From positions 130,279-194,278 of IMG/VR virus record IMGVR_UViG_3300005613_000001: a stretch of DNA of 64,000 nucleotides, one strand, 5' to 3'. The notes beneath the pieces are model-generated. The model saw nothing but the letters and a program-made list of their open reading frames with translations. It searched no databases and was not told the DNA's origin. The first letter of the stretch is position 1; every line of letters starts with the position of its first letter. This DNA comes from a virus. The position numbers and the translations under genes were made by a program. Below are positions 55,592 to 64,000 of this stretch, in pieces.

Positions 55592-56550
55592 TTTCTCTCT
55601 CCCATTGTACAGGTTTCTAATAGTTTCTTAGCTGAAATTTGAATCTTTCGATTGGTGGCATGTAAGGCTAGTCTTTTTAAAAACCAAACCTTAGCATTAT
55701 ATAGAGTTCTGCTTAGTATATAAAAATTACTCGAATTTGACAAGCCTAAAATATTTAATGTAGTTTCAACATCAACACACTTTAAGTTTCTAGGCATCGT
55801 TAATGTTTCATAATTATCAACAAAAGATACAAAAAGTTGCACCCAATTTTTAATACACTCTCCATCTAAAGTGCCTTCAGGAAATCTGAATTCTATTGTA
55901 CTTCGATCAAAAGTCTTACGCCGACGACTGCGGGCGTAATTCACTAAGTTTAACGCTACCTGTTTTTGATTATTTTCATGAATTGATATGTCAGTAGGGC
56001 AGATGATTTTCCAAAACTCTAATGGATCATACCGCCTCAATAAACTTAACTTCTTCATCTTAGAACCAACGAGCGGACTGCAATAACTTGTGATTCTCCG
56101 ATCAGGGGCGATACATTGCATCATTACATTTTCAATTTTAAACCAATTGGCTAAAAGGACACCAATCTGTTCCGGTTCAAAATCTCCCACACCCACATGA
56201 ACGTGCAAGCCACAGTTATCGTTGATCGTCAATCCACGCCGCCTCAAATGATTTGCAATTTTCCCAATGTGCTGCAAATCTTGGTAGCCGGAGGCTTTGT
56301 ATGATGCGACTTCCCATCCATGATCAAAATACTTTCCAAGGGGACCACAGGTGGCATCATATTTAACATGCCAAAAATCGTTATTTAAAGATTGTGCCCA
56401 ACCATTGCCGCTGCTGGGTACACGAACTGATTTAAAAGAAACCTCTTTTATAAAAGAGGCGATGTCCTTGCGGGGGACTTCGGGGCCAACTTCTAGTTCC
56501 ACCCCAAAACTACGGTTGCTAGAAAACCGCTTATACTGAATAGCATGCAT
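55579..56550 (-). CDS. Amidoligase-family protein (COOH-NH2 ligase)
   Basis: 323 aa. FGVELEVGPEV (about 15-25) and WHVKYDATCG, GWEVASYKASG, NCGLHVHVGVGDF, STIEFRFPEGTL reproduce the GxExE ... D ... G-E-S ... HxH ... E-R pattern of the glutamine-synthetase-like amidoligase_2 family, which joins amino groups to carboxyls. It could modify peptides or proteins. Whether it acts with the Ubl cassette 8 kb away is unknown. Confidence 0.78.
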   Translation of the reverse strand: MHAIQYKRFSSNRSFGVELEVGPEVPRKDIASFIKEVSFKSVRVPSSGNGWAQSLNNDFWHVKYDATCGPLGKYFDHGWEVASYKASGYQDLQHIGKIANHLRRRGLTINDNCGLHVHVGVGDFEPEQIGVLLANWFKIENVMMQCIAPDRRITSYCSPLVGSKMKKLSLLRRYDPLEFWKIICPTDISIHENNQKQVALNLVNYARSRRRKTFDRSTIEFRFPEGTLDGECIKNWVQLFVSFVDNYETLTMPRNLKCVDVETTLNILGLSNSSNFYILSRTLYNAKVWFLKRLALHATNRKIQISAKKLLETCTMGERKCLR

Positions 56551-56599
56551 TTTAAGGCTCCCTCCTCAAAAATAACTAATATACGGAAAAAAATCAAGA

Positions 56600-56818
56600 T
56601 TAAGTTTCTTGAACAAATTCCGTGTTTCCCACATCCACCAGACCATCATCTGGTCCAAACCTTCGTCCCTTCGGGGGTTCCGGTGGGGGCATTGATGTAA
56701 GAATGCTGTATAGGTCTCCTATGCCCTCAGTATTCCTAACAACAAGCGCTCCAATCATAATGATTGAAAGCAAATTTAAAACACACAATATCAAAATAAT
56801 TACAATTAAAGTTATCAT
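56600..56818 (-). CDS. Single-pass membrane protein
   Basis: 72 aa, one N-terminal transmembrane helix (ITLIVIILILCVLNLLSIIMIGALVV) and a cytoplasmic or periplasmic Pro-rich tail. Confidence 0.5.
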   Translation of the reverse strand: MITLIVIILILCVLNLLSIIMIGALVVRNTEGIGDLYSILTSMPPPEPPKGRRFGPDDGLVDVGNTEFVQET

Positions 56819-56833
56819 AAAATTAAAATAGTA

Positions 56834-58267
56834 TCAAGTAAGTAAAACATCCTTGGGTATAATTTGGCTAATATCCAACCTCGGCGTGGCAGACCCAACA
56901 CCCTGCTGGGAAATTTCTATCTTTAAATACGGATCAAGTAGCCACTCAGGAGATTTAAATAAACCGATATTATCGAAACACACATTAAGTTGTCCATTAA
57001 TATTTGAGGCGGTGGTTGTCTCTATAATTGCATGAGTTTCAGTATTCAACATAAAACTGAAGACCAAATTCAATCCTGGGGGGCATACCTCTTCTGGAAT
57101 AAATGCCATCAAAATCCTTGTGTCGAAATCCTCACCTGTTGTAATATTTTTCCTCTTGATGTATACACTGAACTTCCACACTTCAACGCCTAATTCCGTA
57201 GTGCCACTTCGCCTCACTTCTCCGACATCTACACCACCAACATCAGTTACACAGGCCCATTCAATCAAAATGGTCCAAGTTTCGGTGGAATTCCCATCCT
57301 CTCCCACTCCGCTATAATGTTGATTAACTTGCCATGACTCATTCCCAGCGTTGTAAATTAAATTCATCACACTAGAAATTTGAAGTCCATTTCTTGTTAA
57401 AAATTGCGATAGTTTATTTGTATCCTCTAAGTTGTGCCTTGCTTGAACAACCACAGGAACCAATTCGCATTCACAAGCTTCCCGAACTACTGCTGTTGAT
57501 TCCTCTAGATCTTCACCATCATCATCTTGGAACACAGCCTGCAAATCGCTATATTGAGTATAAAATGCCACATTGCTTACAAACTCACCAAGATATACAG
57601 TGGCATCCGATTCCCCTTCTGCATCAATTTCTATATCAATAATTTCATCTTGAGTGTAACCACTAGAAGAAAATTCGCCCGGTGATGAAATTTCAATATC
57701 GCCAAATTCATCCATTCCAAAAGACCACTCAACAGTAGTCACTATTCCCCATTCGGTGACTACATCACCTGTGAGAACGAACGGGAGACATTCAGGCACT
57801 TGTTGCAATACGTGCGGGTCGTTGCCTGGGAACACTTCAATATAAGTTCCACATCCGTCAAACTCATCTTGATCTTTTGTGAGCGCGGGTTGGGTATATC
57901 GGACAATTCTACCGACATTAAATACTTCTCTATTCTCACGATAAAACTCAGTAAATCCTCTATCTACAAGCTTCTCACAAAGCTCTTTAAGAGAACACGC
58001 CATGACTACTACAATTTGCTTTCTGTAACAATCTAATGCAGCATTCTCATGATCGTAGTAAAGAGGATACCAACCATTCTCGCCCCAAATTATACAACGA
58101 AACTTTTGGCATATACTTTCAACCTGCCAGTAGTACGGAATGCATTCACCCACATTATAAACAAATTCCTTCTCAATGGTGAATTCATGTGAATTTAACG
58201 AGCCGGATGAGGAATGAGCCCCACCAGTTTCAGCACCGCCCGTTGGATATTCTGTATATGTAGCCAT
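56834..58267 (-). CDS. Large Cys-rich beta protein, probable virion or surface protein
   Basis: 477 aa. Ser/Gly-rich start, then beta-rich, acidic sequence with about a dozen Cys and many Asp/Glu. It ends IPKDVLLT. No enzyme motif. Size and composition fit a structural or fibre component, but this is inference. Confidence 0.5.
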   Translation of the reverse strand: MATYTEYPTGGAETGGAHSSSGSLNSHEFTIEKEFVYNVGECIPYYWQVESICQKFRCIIWGENGWYPLYYDHENAALDCYRKQIVVVMACSLKELCEKLVDRGFTEFYRENREVFNVGRIVRYTQPALTKDQDEFDGCGTYIEVFPGNDPHVLQQVPECLPFVLTGDVVTEWGIVTTVEWSFGMDEFGDIEISSPGEFSSSGYTQDEIIDIEIDAEGESDATVYLGEFVSNVAFYTQYSDLQAVFQDDDGEDLEESTAVVREACECELVPVVVQARHNLEDTNKLSQFLTRNGLQISSVMNLIYNAGNESWQVNQHYSGVGEDGNSTETWTILIEWACVTDVGGVDVGEVRRSGTTELGVEVWKFSVYIKRKNITTGEDFDTRILMAFIPEEVCPPGLNLVFSFMLNTETHAIIETTTASNINGQLNVCFDNIGLFKSPEWLLDPYLKIEISQQGVGSATPRLDISQIIPKDVLLT

Positions 58268-58314
58268 CCCTTTATATATGGGAAATATATGTGGAAAACG
58301 TTATTTGAATATTT

Positions 58315-58968
58315 TTACGCTTCCAATCTTTTTAAAATGTCAGATACCAATGGATGTCTTACAATGGAATCTTCTCCAAAACGAATAACACCCACACCAG
58401 GCAAGGTCTCAATCCTATGGACTACATCAACAAGAGCTACATTTCCATTAGTGTGAATGTCGCTTTGTTTTGGATCGCCCGTAATAATGATTTTGCTATT
58501 CTGCCCAAATCGGGTAAGAAACAATTTTAATTGTGAGGGAGTGGCATTCTGAGCCTCATCAAAAATGCAGACTGAGTTATCAAAAGTACGCCCTCGCATA
58601 TAAGCAATGGGGGCCACTTCCACATACGTATTCACAAAATTGTCAAAACTCTCCTGCCCAGAGCCAACAAGCTTCTGTACGCAGTCAAATACAGGGAGAA
58701 TATATGGATTTATCTTTTCTTCAAATGTCCCTGGAAGATAGCCAAGACTTTCGCCAGATTCTACGATTGGTCGGGTTAAAACCATCTTTCTTTTGGTCTT
58801 ATCCAGAATCTCAGCAATGGCAAATGCCGCAGCTAAATGTGTTTTTCCAGTCCCGGCAGGGCCTAGCATTGCTATAATATCATGTTCTTTATAAACAGAA
58901 TAAGCAAGTTTTTGAGCAGAATTAAGAAAGTTTATGTGAAATTGTCCGTTAGTTTTTTTCCGCGCCAT
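58315..58968 (-). CDS. phoH: PhoH-family ATPase
   Basis: 217 aa. IAMLGPAGTGKTHLAAAFAIAE (Walker A, about 32-53), RPIVESGESLGYLPGTFEEK, FDEAQNATPSQLKLFLTRFG (Walker B), KIIITGDPKQSD complete the PhoH ATPase core. Widespread in phages, with a proposed role in phosphate stress or RNA handling. A TATATAC promoter-like box lies upstream. Confidence 0.92.
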   Translation of the reverse strand: MARKKTNGQFHINFLNSAQKLAYSVYKEHDIIAMLGPAGTGKTHLAAAFAIAEILDKTKRKMVLTRPIVESGESLGYLPGTFEEKINPYILPVFDCVQKLVGSGQESFDNFVNTYVEVAPIAYMRGRTFDNSVCIFDEAQNATPSQLKLFLTRFGQNSKIIITGDPKQSDIHTNGNVALVDVVHRIETLPGVGVIRFGEDSIVRHPLVSDILKRLEA

Positions 58969-59045
58969 ATGAAATCAATCCTTCTACCCTGTATATAGAC
59001 ATGGCGTATTTCAATATTTCAGATTCTAAGGCTAAATAAATTATA

Positions 59046-59489
59046 ATGCAATTTAGAACCTTTTTAATAGAGTCAGAGAGTGACTATAAGGAAGAGTTGA
59101 AAAAAACGATATCTAAAATTCCTAAAGCTCATGCTGCGCTTATTAAGGGTTTTAAATACATTTTCCAAGGAACAAATACTTTAAAAAATGACGGGGAACA
59201 TGTAGGTCTCATAGATCAAAAAAACAAAAAAATCGTTATTGCATCTCCTTGGAATTACGGCAGAGAATACACACTTTTACACGAAATAGGTCATTTAGTA
59301 TATGAAAACTTCATGACAGATGAATTGAAAAAGCAATGGAAACGGATTGTAGAAAGGACTAAAGATAAGCAAAACCAAGGAGCGGAAGAGCTATTTTGTA
59401 TGGCATATGCTAACACATACGCCAAAAATAAAATTGAAATTCACTCCCACGGCGAATGGGAGCAATTTATTAAAAAATTGCCTAAATGA
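59046..59489 (+). CDS. Zincin-like metallopeptidase
   Basis: 147 aa. YTLLHEIGHLVYENF holds HExxH (His at about 82 and 86), and EELFCMAYANTYA could give the third ligand. The MQFRTFLIES start resembles phage structural proteins beginning with MKFxxYL. The start lies directly after TATA. Confidence 0.65.
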   Translation: MQFRTFLIESESDYKEELKKTISKIPKAHAALIKGFKYIFQGTNTLKNDGEHVGLIDQKNKKIVIASPWNYGREYTLLHEIGHLVYENFMTDELKKQWKRIVERTKDKQNQGAEELFCMAYANTYAKNKIEIHSHGEWEQFIKKLPK

Positions 59490-59515
59490 CATAGATACTG
59501 AAAAAGAGGATAAGA

Positions 59516-59920
59516 ATGGGCATTCGATATAAACTTAAAAGCGAAGCTGATAGAATTGATTACCTCCCCCCCCACGGACCAGGATCACAAGGAAGACAAG
59601 AGGCGGCTAATGTCGCTGATTATACCGTGGACTTCTTACTCCAAAAAAGACTGCGCACGGTCGTAAAACGAAAATCAGGAGAATTAATCCAAGAAGACGA
59701 TTCCCGAGAAGGAGAATACGTTAAAGATACCTATTTCGTAGCCGCCTCCATACCCGATGGAACTGCTGACAATAAGCCTGAGCATGTCACATTGAGACGA
59801 CCTGTTGGTGCTTTTGATGTGAATGTTATTCTTTTCGTAGAAGACGGCGAGGGTCCAGTCGTGAGCATGATGATGATGGCACCTACAAATGCTACATTGA
59901 TTCCATTCTGGTCGTTTTAA
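59516..59920 (+). CDS. Unknown, possible virion protein
   Basis: 134 aa. Polar N-terminus, beta-rich C-terminus. Follows the zincin gene on the plus strand; AGGAT precedes the start. No family recognised. Confidence 0.45.
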   Translation: MGIRYKLKSEADRIDYLPPHGPGSQGRQEAANVADYTVDFLLQKRLRTVVKRKSGELIQEDDSREGEYVKDTYFVAASIPDGTADNKPEHVTLRRPVGAFDVNVILFVEDGEGPVVSMMMMAPTNATLIPFWSF

Positions 59921-60663
59921 ACACCTGCTGTTAATTGCTGGGCATCTCGAAGCAATCCCGGTATTGTAACCATAGCTTGTTCGCTTAATCTCTCATATTC
60001 ATTAATATCAAGAGAAAATATCTTATAATGATGACAAACAGGATTTCGCATAATCTGGGGCTTCCACCCACGATTTTGTGCCCTGACCGTCATAATAAAA
60101 TTACCTCCAATTTGAGGTAGCTCTTTGGGATAAGGACCAATATCATCCCAAGTCTTGCGAGTGACCAATAAGCAATATTCCTGAATGAAATCTACTTTCT
60201 GGTTTTGCATATAATAAGACTGCAACTCAACACCCACCATTCCTGAATCCTGAGCCTCTGAAACATTAATTAATAAATCAATCCAGGCAGGATTAGTAAT
60301 TACCACATCGCAATGTAAGAAAAGAAAATAATTAGAACCTTTATCTGCTTGCTCAATCCCCTTGTTGATGGCCGGACCCCAGTATAAATTTTCTTCATTC
60401 CTAACAATCTTAATTCCATCATCTTCAATTTCATCCAAGAAATCCTGTGTTTCTTGACCAGATCCATTGTCAACTACTATAATCTCATAATTATTATTAC
60501 TGCTAGTGACTGCTATGGATTGCAAACATATATTTAAATATTCAGGTCTATCCTTGTGTACTACAATAACTGAAATTTGCTCTTCACTTCCATCTGCTGT
60601 CATATTAAAAGACAACTCCGGCCTCTCGCCCTCTAGGGGATTGTGTGGTGTAATATTTGCCAT
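59917..60663 (-). CDS. Family 2 glycosyltransferase
   Basis: 248 aa. ISVIVVHKDRPEYLNICLQS, IIVVDNGSGQETQDFL, NKGIEQADKGSNYFLFLHCDVVITN give the GT2 core, with LHCDV in place of DxD. Rhamnosyltransferase-like. 4-bp convergent overlap. Confidence 0.82.
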   Translation of the reverse strand: MANITPHNPLEGERPELSFNMTADGSEEQISVIVVHKDRPEYLNICLQSIAVTSSNNNYEIIVVDNGSGQETQDFLDEIEDDGIKIVRNEENLYWGPAINKGIEQADKGSNYFLFLHCDVVITNPAWIDLLINVSEAQDSGMVGVELQSYYMQNQKVDFIQEYCLLVTRKTWDDIGPYPKELPQIGGNFIMTVRAQNRGWKPQIMRNPVCHHYKIFSLDINEYERLSEQAMVTIPGLLRDAQQLTAGV

Positions 60664-60665
60664 AT

Positions 60666-60899
60666 TTAATTCTCAATATCTATTTCATGTACTCCAACTT
60701 GACATACGCACTTAATCGTCTTGCCCTCAGAAGTAATAATATTTTCTTCAAATTGCTCTCTGGATAATTTATTCACAAACTTCTCAGCCCGTGCTTTGTC
60801 CATAAAAACTCTCTCAAATCTAATTCCAACGTGATCTAGAAGCGCAGAAGGCCCATCTATTTCCCTAGAAACCGTAACCACTGCCCATGCCTTTTTCAT
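60666..60899 (-). CDS. Small protein, unknown
   Basis: 77 aa, alpha/beta (VRFERVFMDKARAEKFVNKLSREQFEENIITSEG). ATGA overlap with the next gene. Confidence 0.4.
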   Translation of the reverse strand: MKKAWAVVTVSREIDGPSALLDHVGIRFERVFMDKARAEKFVNKLSREQFEENIITSEGKTIKCVCQVGVHEIDIEN

Positions 60900-61201
60900 C
60901 TATTTTCCTCCCGCCTCTGTTTAGCAATGCGACTCAATTGAGCTTTCACTAACTGCTTATAACGTGGCAATACGCCGTGCGGATATTTAGAAATCGTTTT
61001 TATTAATTCTTGTGTCGTGTACTCATCATACTCTTGTTCTTCAATCCATCCGATTACAGATTTCAAAGTAACCTCAACACCACGGCTCCTACTTTTAGAT
61101 TTGGTATCTTGAGAGGCGGCTTTACTCTCTTGAATCATTTGTCGCATATTACTGGCCCTGTCCTGCGACACTTGTGTATCAAAATTTAGCTTTTCTGGCA
61201 T
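60896..61201 (-). CDS. Small basic helical protein, unknown
   Basis: 101 aa. Ser/Lys-rich middle, then a helical domain (YTTQELIKTISKYPHGVLPRYKQLV). Overlaps both neighbours. Confidence 0.4.
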   Translation of the reverse strand: MPEKLNFDTQVSQDRASNMRQMIQESKAASQDTKSKSRSRGVEVTLKSVIGWIEEQEYDEYTTQELIKTISKYPHGVLPRYKQLVKAQLSRIAKQRREENR

Positions 61202-61527
61202 TGTGCCCTTTCTTCTTTAAATTGCTCTACAACTTCCGGTGGAACCTCAGGAATCGCTACATCATGTCCGAAACTTCGCCATCGAAGAAACTCAAGCGTT
61301 TTACTCTTCAGCTTTTCTAAATGAGGAAAATCACCCTGGAAATCAATCTGCTGTGTCTCGTAATCTATGTATCCCGTGACTAACGTTGAGACTCCATCTA
61401 TTTCACAAGTCACCCTAATAGGGATCACATTAGCTACATGAACAATTTTAACTTCAGAGTCATCATCGTCAGGAACAGGAACCGCCTCCATTTCTTCTAC
61501 ATACTTAAAGCGAGTATCCTCTGACAT
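61186..61527 (-). CDS. Small protein, unknown
   Basis: 113 aa, acidic N-terminus, central beta strands (VIPIRVTCEIDGVSTLVTGYIDYETQQIDF). No family recognised. Confidence 0.4.
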   Translation of the reverse strand: MSEDTRFKYVEEMEAVPVPDDDDSEVKIVHVANVIPIRVTCEIDGVSTLVTGYIDYETQQIDFQGDFPHLEKLKSKTLEFLRWRSFGHDVAIPEVPPEVVEQFKEERAQCQKS

Positions 61528-61579
61528 TATTGAACTCCAATAGACTAAATAGGTTGTGAAATTAGTATAGTAACTGCAT

Positions 61580-62008
61580 ATGTTAAAATTTAAAGAATAC
61601 CTTCGGCAAGTGGAAATGAACGTACCAGGAAAACACCTGGATTACGCACAAGGAGCCATAGGTCCAAGCCACAACACGGGAAGTGAAACCGGAGCTAGCG
61701 ATACATATGGCAACAGAACACTATCAAGCCAAGATTTAATAGTCAAAGGCGTGCCACATGAAACGATTGTGGGTCGCGTTTCAATGATTGACCCATCTAA
61801 AACCCCAATCTATATACAGGTAGCCAATGACCGGGGTGTAGTTTTAGCTCATATTAAAATACCCGAACGAGATTTAAATATGAGACTTACAGGGGTGCCG
61901 TCAAGATTAGAAGATATAAAAGGTAAGCGAATAAGAATCGTCCTTCAGCGAAGTCAGGAAGATACGTCCAAAACCTTTACGAAAATAGCTTGGGGACAAA
62001 TTTATTGA
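61580..62008 (+). CDS. Possible virion-associated protein
   Basis: 142 aa. MLKFKEYLRQVEMNVPGKHL is like the N-terminus of prohead or core proteins of T4-like phages; beta-rich C-terminus. TTAGTATAGTA lies upstream of the start. Function inferred only. Confidence 0.45.
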   Translation: MLKFKEYLRQVEMNVPGKHLDYAQGAIGPSHNTGSETGASDTYGNRTLSSQDLIVKGVPHETIVGRVSMIDPSKTPIYIQVANDRGVVLAHIKIPERDLNMRLTGVPSRLEDIKGKRIRIVLQRSQEDTSKTFTKIAWGQIY

Positions 62009-62214
62009 GGCCGATTGTGAAACGTGGTCACCGGAACCTTGTCAGGATCAAGACCAGGACCATACGGTGAGGGGCAATAATCTTTAGATAGCTTATCGAT
62101 CACACGATCAGCAACCTTATCTACTACAAAATCACCCACGATCATCAATCCCATAATGACAGCGAATGCACCCACAACTATTAATAACACCTGCTTACTC
62201 TTTAAGTTTTTCAT
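62002..62214 (-). CDS. Single-pass membrane protein
   Basis: 70 aa. One hydrophobic helix (VLLIVVGAFAVIMGLMIVGDFVV) near the N-terminus, polar tail. Confidence 0.45.
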   Translation of the reverse strand: MKNLKSKQVLLIVVGAFAVIMGLMIVGDFVVDKVADRVIDKLSKDYCPSPYGPGLDPDKVPVTTFHNRPQ

Positions 62215-62270
62215 TCCAATTCTCCTAACTGGTTTATAGTAGTATTTATTTTATCATAATAAGTTTTAAC

Positions 62271-63227
62271 TTACAATAGGGCTAATTTTTTCAATAGAGA
62301 CTCATGCTCTTCAGTAAGTTTATCAGGTATCAATAGATTTAAAGACACAAATAAATCGCCACGCCCCTTTTTCCCTTTCAATCCCAATCCATTTAATTTA
62401 AATTTATTCATAATGCCAGTGCGGGGCGGTATCCAAAATTTCGTTTTTTGTCCATTTATTGTTGTCACTTCCATATGAGTGCCAAAAATTAAGTCCGTGT
62501 ATTTCACTTCTTTTTCACAATGTAGATTTAATCCACTTCTGGTAAATTCATTGTGTGGTTTCACCCTCACATGAATGAATAGGTCGCCATTTTGAGACGG
62601 TCCTGGCTGTCCTTCTCCCGAAAGTGCCATTAATTGATTGTTTTCAATGCCCGGAGGAATCTTCACATCTAATGAAGTGACTTCTGATCCACACCGACCT
62701 GAGCCGTTACACTCCACACATTTATTTTTAGGGATCTTCCCCATTCCATTACAAAATGAACATCTAGCAAAAAATTTAAAAGGGGCGTTATGATATTCTT
62801 GTTGTCCCGACCCTTTACAAACCTCACAGGGCACTAAATCAGCAAACCCTTTTCCGCCACACTCAACACAAGCCTGCATCTTTCTAAAAGACACAGACTT
62901 AGTACACCCGTGGAATACATCTTCCAGAGTTACCGTAACATCGGTATGAACATCATTCCCACGGTTCTTTCTAAAGAAATCACCACCAAAAACACTGAAG
63001 GGATCAAAAAAACCGCGAGATGCATGACCCCGATGGTCATACACCGCACGTTTTTCTTCATTACCCAAAACCTCATAGGCTTGAGCTACTTGTTTGAATT
63101 TATCTGCTGCCTTGGGATCATCATGATTGGTGTCAGGATGAAACTCTCTGGCTTTATTCCGATAGGCAGCATTAATTTCTTCAGGCGTGGCACCTTTAGG
63201 AACGTCTAATATCTCATAGAAATCCAT
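62271..63227 (-). CDS. dnaJ: DnaJ co-chaperone
   Basis: 318 aa, a short full-type DnaJ. J-domain with REFHPDTNHDD (HPD at about 31-33), short Gly/Phe linker, four CxxCxGxG zinc motifs (CVECGGKG, CEVCKGSG, CSFCNGMG, CVECNGSG at about 118-180), and the C-terminal substrate domain. No DnaK is in the window, so it would use host Hsp70. Abuts the GroES-like gene. Confidence 0.92.
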   Translation of the reverse strand: MDFYEILDVPKGATPEEINAAYRNKAREFHPDTNHDDPKAADKFKQVAQAYEVLGNEEKRAVYDHRGHASRGFFDPFSVFGGDFFRKNRGNDVHTDVTVTLEDVFHGCTKSVSFRKMQACVECGGKGFADLVPCEVCKGSGQQEYHNAPFKFFARCSFCNGMGKIPKNKCVECNGSGRCGSEVTSLDVKIPPGIENNQLMALSGEGQPGPSQNGDLFIHVRVKPHNEFTRSGLNLHCEKEVKYTDLIFGTHMEVTTINGQKTKFWIPPRTGIMNKFKLNGLGLKGKKGRGDLFVSLNLLIPDKLTEEHESLLKKLALL

Positions 63228-63529
63228 TATTCCTCAAGAACAGCCTTTACCGAATTGGGCTCAATTGTACCGATTTGTCGCTCTGAATCGTTAAACTTTG
63301 GGGCCTCTACAAAACCACCAGAAAGCATAATGCGATTCCCCACATCAAATCCCCACTCCTCGGGCTTAACTCTCGGACCCATCGCCAAAATGTAGGCTTG
63401 TGGGGTGTCCATTACATCCTGGTTATCTACCAAATGCAACTTAGTACCAAGAACCTCATCCTTATTCAAAATCTCAACTAAAACCTGACTGCCTACAGGG
63501 GCTACACCAGTTATCTTAGGTACACTCAT
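63227..63529 (-). CDS. groES: GroES-like co-chaperonin
   Basis: 100 aa. APVGSQVLVEILNKDEVLGTKLHL, QAYILAMGPRVKPEEWGFDVGNRIMLSGG (mobile loop region and beta barrel), NSVKAVLEE end. Similar to phage co-chaperonins such as T4 gp31 that help fold capsid protein with host GroEL. Stop and start of dnaJ overlap. Confidence 0.8.
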   Translation of the reverse strand: MSVPKITGVAPVGSQVLVEILNKDEVLGTKLHLVDNQDVMDTPQAYILAMGPRVKPEEWGFDVGNRIMLSGGFVEAPKFNDSERQIGTIEPNSVKAVLEE

Positions 63530-63543
63530 CTTTCTCTCCTTTG

Positions 63544-63807
63544 TTAAGAATCACTCCAAAAATTATTTGCATGGTCATAAACTACGTTGTTATTAGCCAC
63601 AACATAGTCATTGTTAAGCGTAACATCATTCGCTCCAACAGTAGTAGTAATATAACTGCTAATTTGCTTATCTACTTTGTCTGCCAACTGGTCTTCAATT
63701 ACAGACTCCACAATGGACTCTGCCAAATCAAACGGACTAGACGCTCCCAAATGATACACTTCTAACAATAAAGACTTCAATTCTTCTCTGCTTAATCTAT
63801 AATTCAT
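63544..63807 (-). CDS. Small protein, unknown
   Basis: 87 aa, helical first half then Asn/Val-rich repeats (TLNNDYVVANNNVVYDHANN). ATGA overlap with the gene entering from the right edge. Confidence 0.45.
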   Translation of the reverse strand: MNYRLSREELKSLLLEVYHLGASSPFDLAESIVESVIEDQLADKVDKQISSYITTTVGANDVTLNNDYVVANNNVVYDHANNFWSDS

Positions 63808-64000
63808 AAAATAACACCTAAAAATTCCAAATCTGACCTGCGTAAAATTTCCAAATTTATATCAGGATTCGATTTGTATATGCACTCAAACTTTTCTTTT
63901 TGTAAATTAAAATGGTACTCATTTTTTATATCAACATAAGCATCCCACTCGTATATGTAAAAATCGGGATAATACAACCTACTACTTTCATGTATATCCA
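63804..64000 (-). CDS. Partial protein, nuclease-like C-terminus
   Basis: 65 visible residues. LYYPDFYIYEWDAYVDIKNEY carries PD...(D)xK spacing as in VSR-like or PD-(D/E)XK homing nucleases. The N-terminus is outside the window. Confidence 0.5.
   Translation of the reverse strand, partial: DIHESSRLYYPDFYIYEWDAYVDIKNEYHFNLQKEKFECIYKSNPDINLEILRRSDLEFLGVIL

Larger units (their letters stand above)
144..61488. repeat. Dispersed GAGGCGG heptamer
   Basis: At least 35 copies of GAGGCGG/CCGCCTC, in both orientations and in coding, tRNA and intergenic DNA (for example 629-635, 1055-1061, 2031-2037, 10294-10300). By base composition I estimate two to three expected. Confidence 0.7.

Noticed and set aside
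1-64000. CRISPR array
   Set aside because: No regularly spaced direct repeats of 24-40 bp; the only short-period repeat is the twin hairpin at 37316-37363.

Overview
The window looks like part of a large tailed-phage genome (Caudoviricetes), not a chromosome or plasmid. Short genes are tightly packed, with ATGA or TAATG overlaps and long runs on the minus strand. There are more than 40 tRNA or tRNA-like genes and many HNH endonucleases sitting beside tRNAs. Phage-typical helpers are present: PhoH, a GroES-like co-chaperonin, DnaJ, a sigma factor, a D12-type DNA methyltransferase, a peptidyl-tRNA hydrolase and CsrA. No capsid, portal, terminase or polymerase gene was recognised. Composition is AT-rich (by eye roughly 40 percent GC). 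The host is unknown. A two-repeat basic protein at 38686-39192 resembles a domain I associate with Planctomycetes, which is only a hint.

Layout. 1-4000: minus-strand operon with two E2-like proteins, zinc-ribbon proteins, a membrane protein and a stand-alone Clp N-domain protein. 4000-7500: first tRNA cluster, which also holds a copy of the 23S rRNA GTPase-associated centre (5251-5457). 8000-20200: glycan-modification island with radical SAM enzymes, glycosyltransferases, sulfotransferases, a methyltransferase, a nucleotidyltransferase and a GDPD. 20200-27000: lipoprotein-like pair, APS kinase, more sulfotransferases and glycosyltransferases, and a probable small RNA. 25860-37700: main tRNA array with interspersed HNH genes, structured RNAs and non-canonical tRNAs, ending upstream at an initiator tRNA with its own sigma70-like promoter. 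38000-42800: small genes, a DNA methyltransferase and CsrA. 42894-47676: a ubiquitin-like conjugation cassette (Ubl, E1, JAB protease, two E2-like proteins) headed by a sigma factor, IF-1 and a phosphoesterase. 49500-58300: dTDP-sugar dehydratase, secreted proteins, an amidoligase and a large Cys-rich protein of virion type. 58300-64000: PhoH, a zincin, small proteins, DnaJ and a GroES-like protein.

Three themes stand out. First, protein tagging: one Ubl, one E1, one JAMM protease and five E2-like paralogues resemble the PRTRC-type prokaryotic ubiquitin-like systems. Second, translation takeover: a near-complete tRNA set with initiator tRNA, IF-1 and Pth2, plus an RNA mimic of the ribosomal GTPase centre. 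Third, surface sulfation: APS kinase, five sulfotransferases and many glycosyltransferases suggest synthesis and transfer of sulfated sugars. Functions are inferred from motifs read by eye; no database search was possible.
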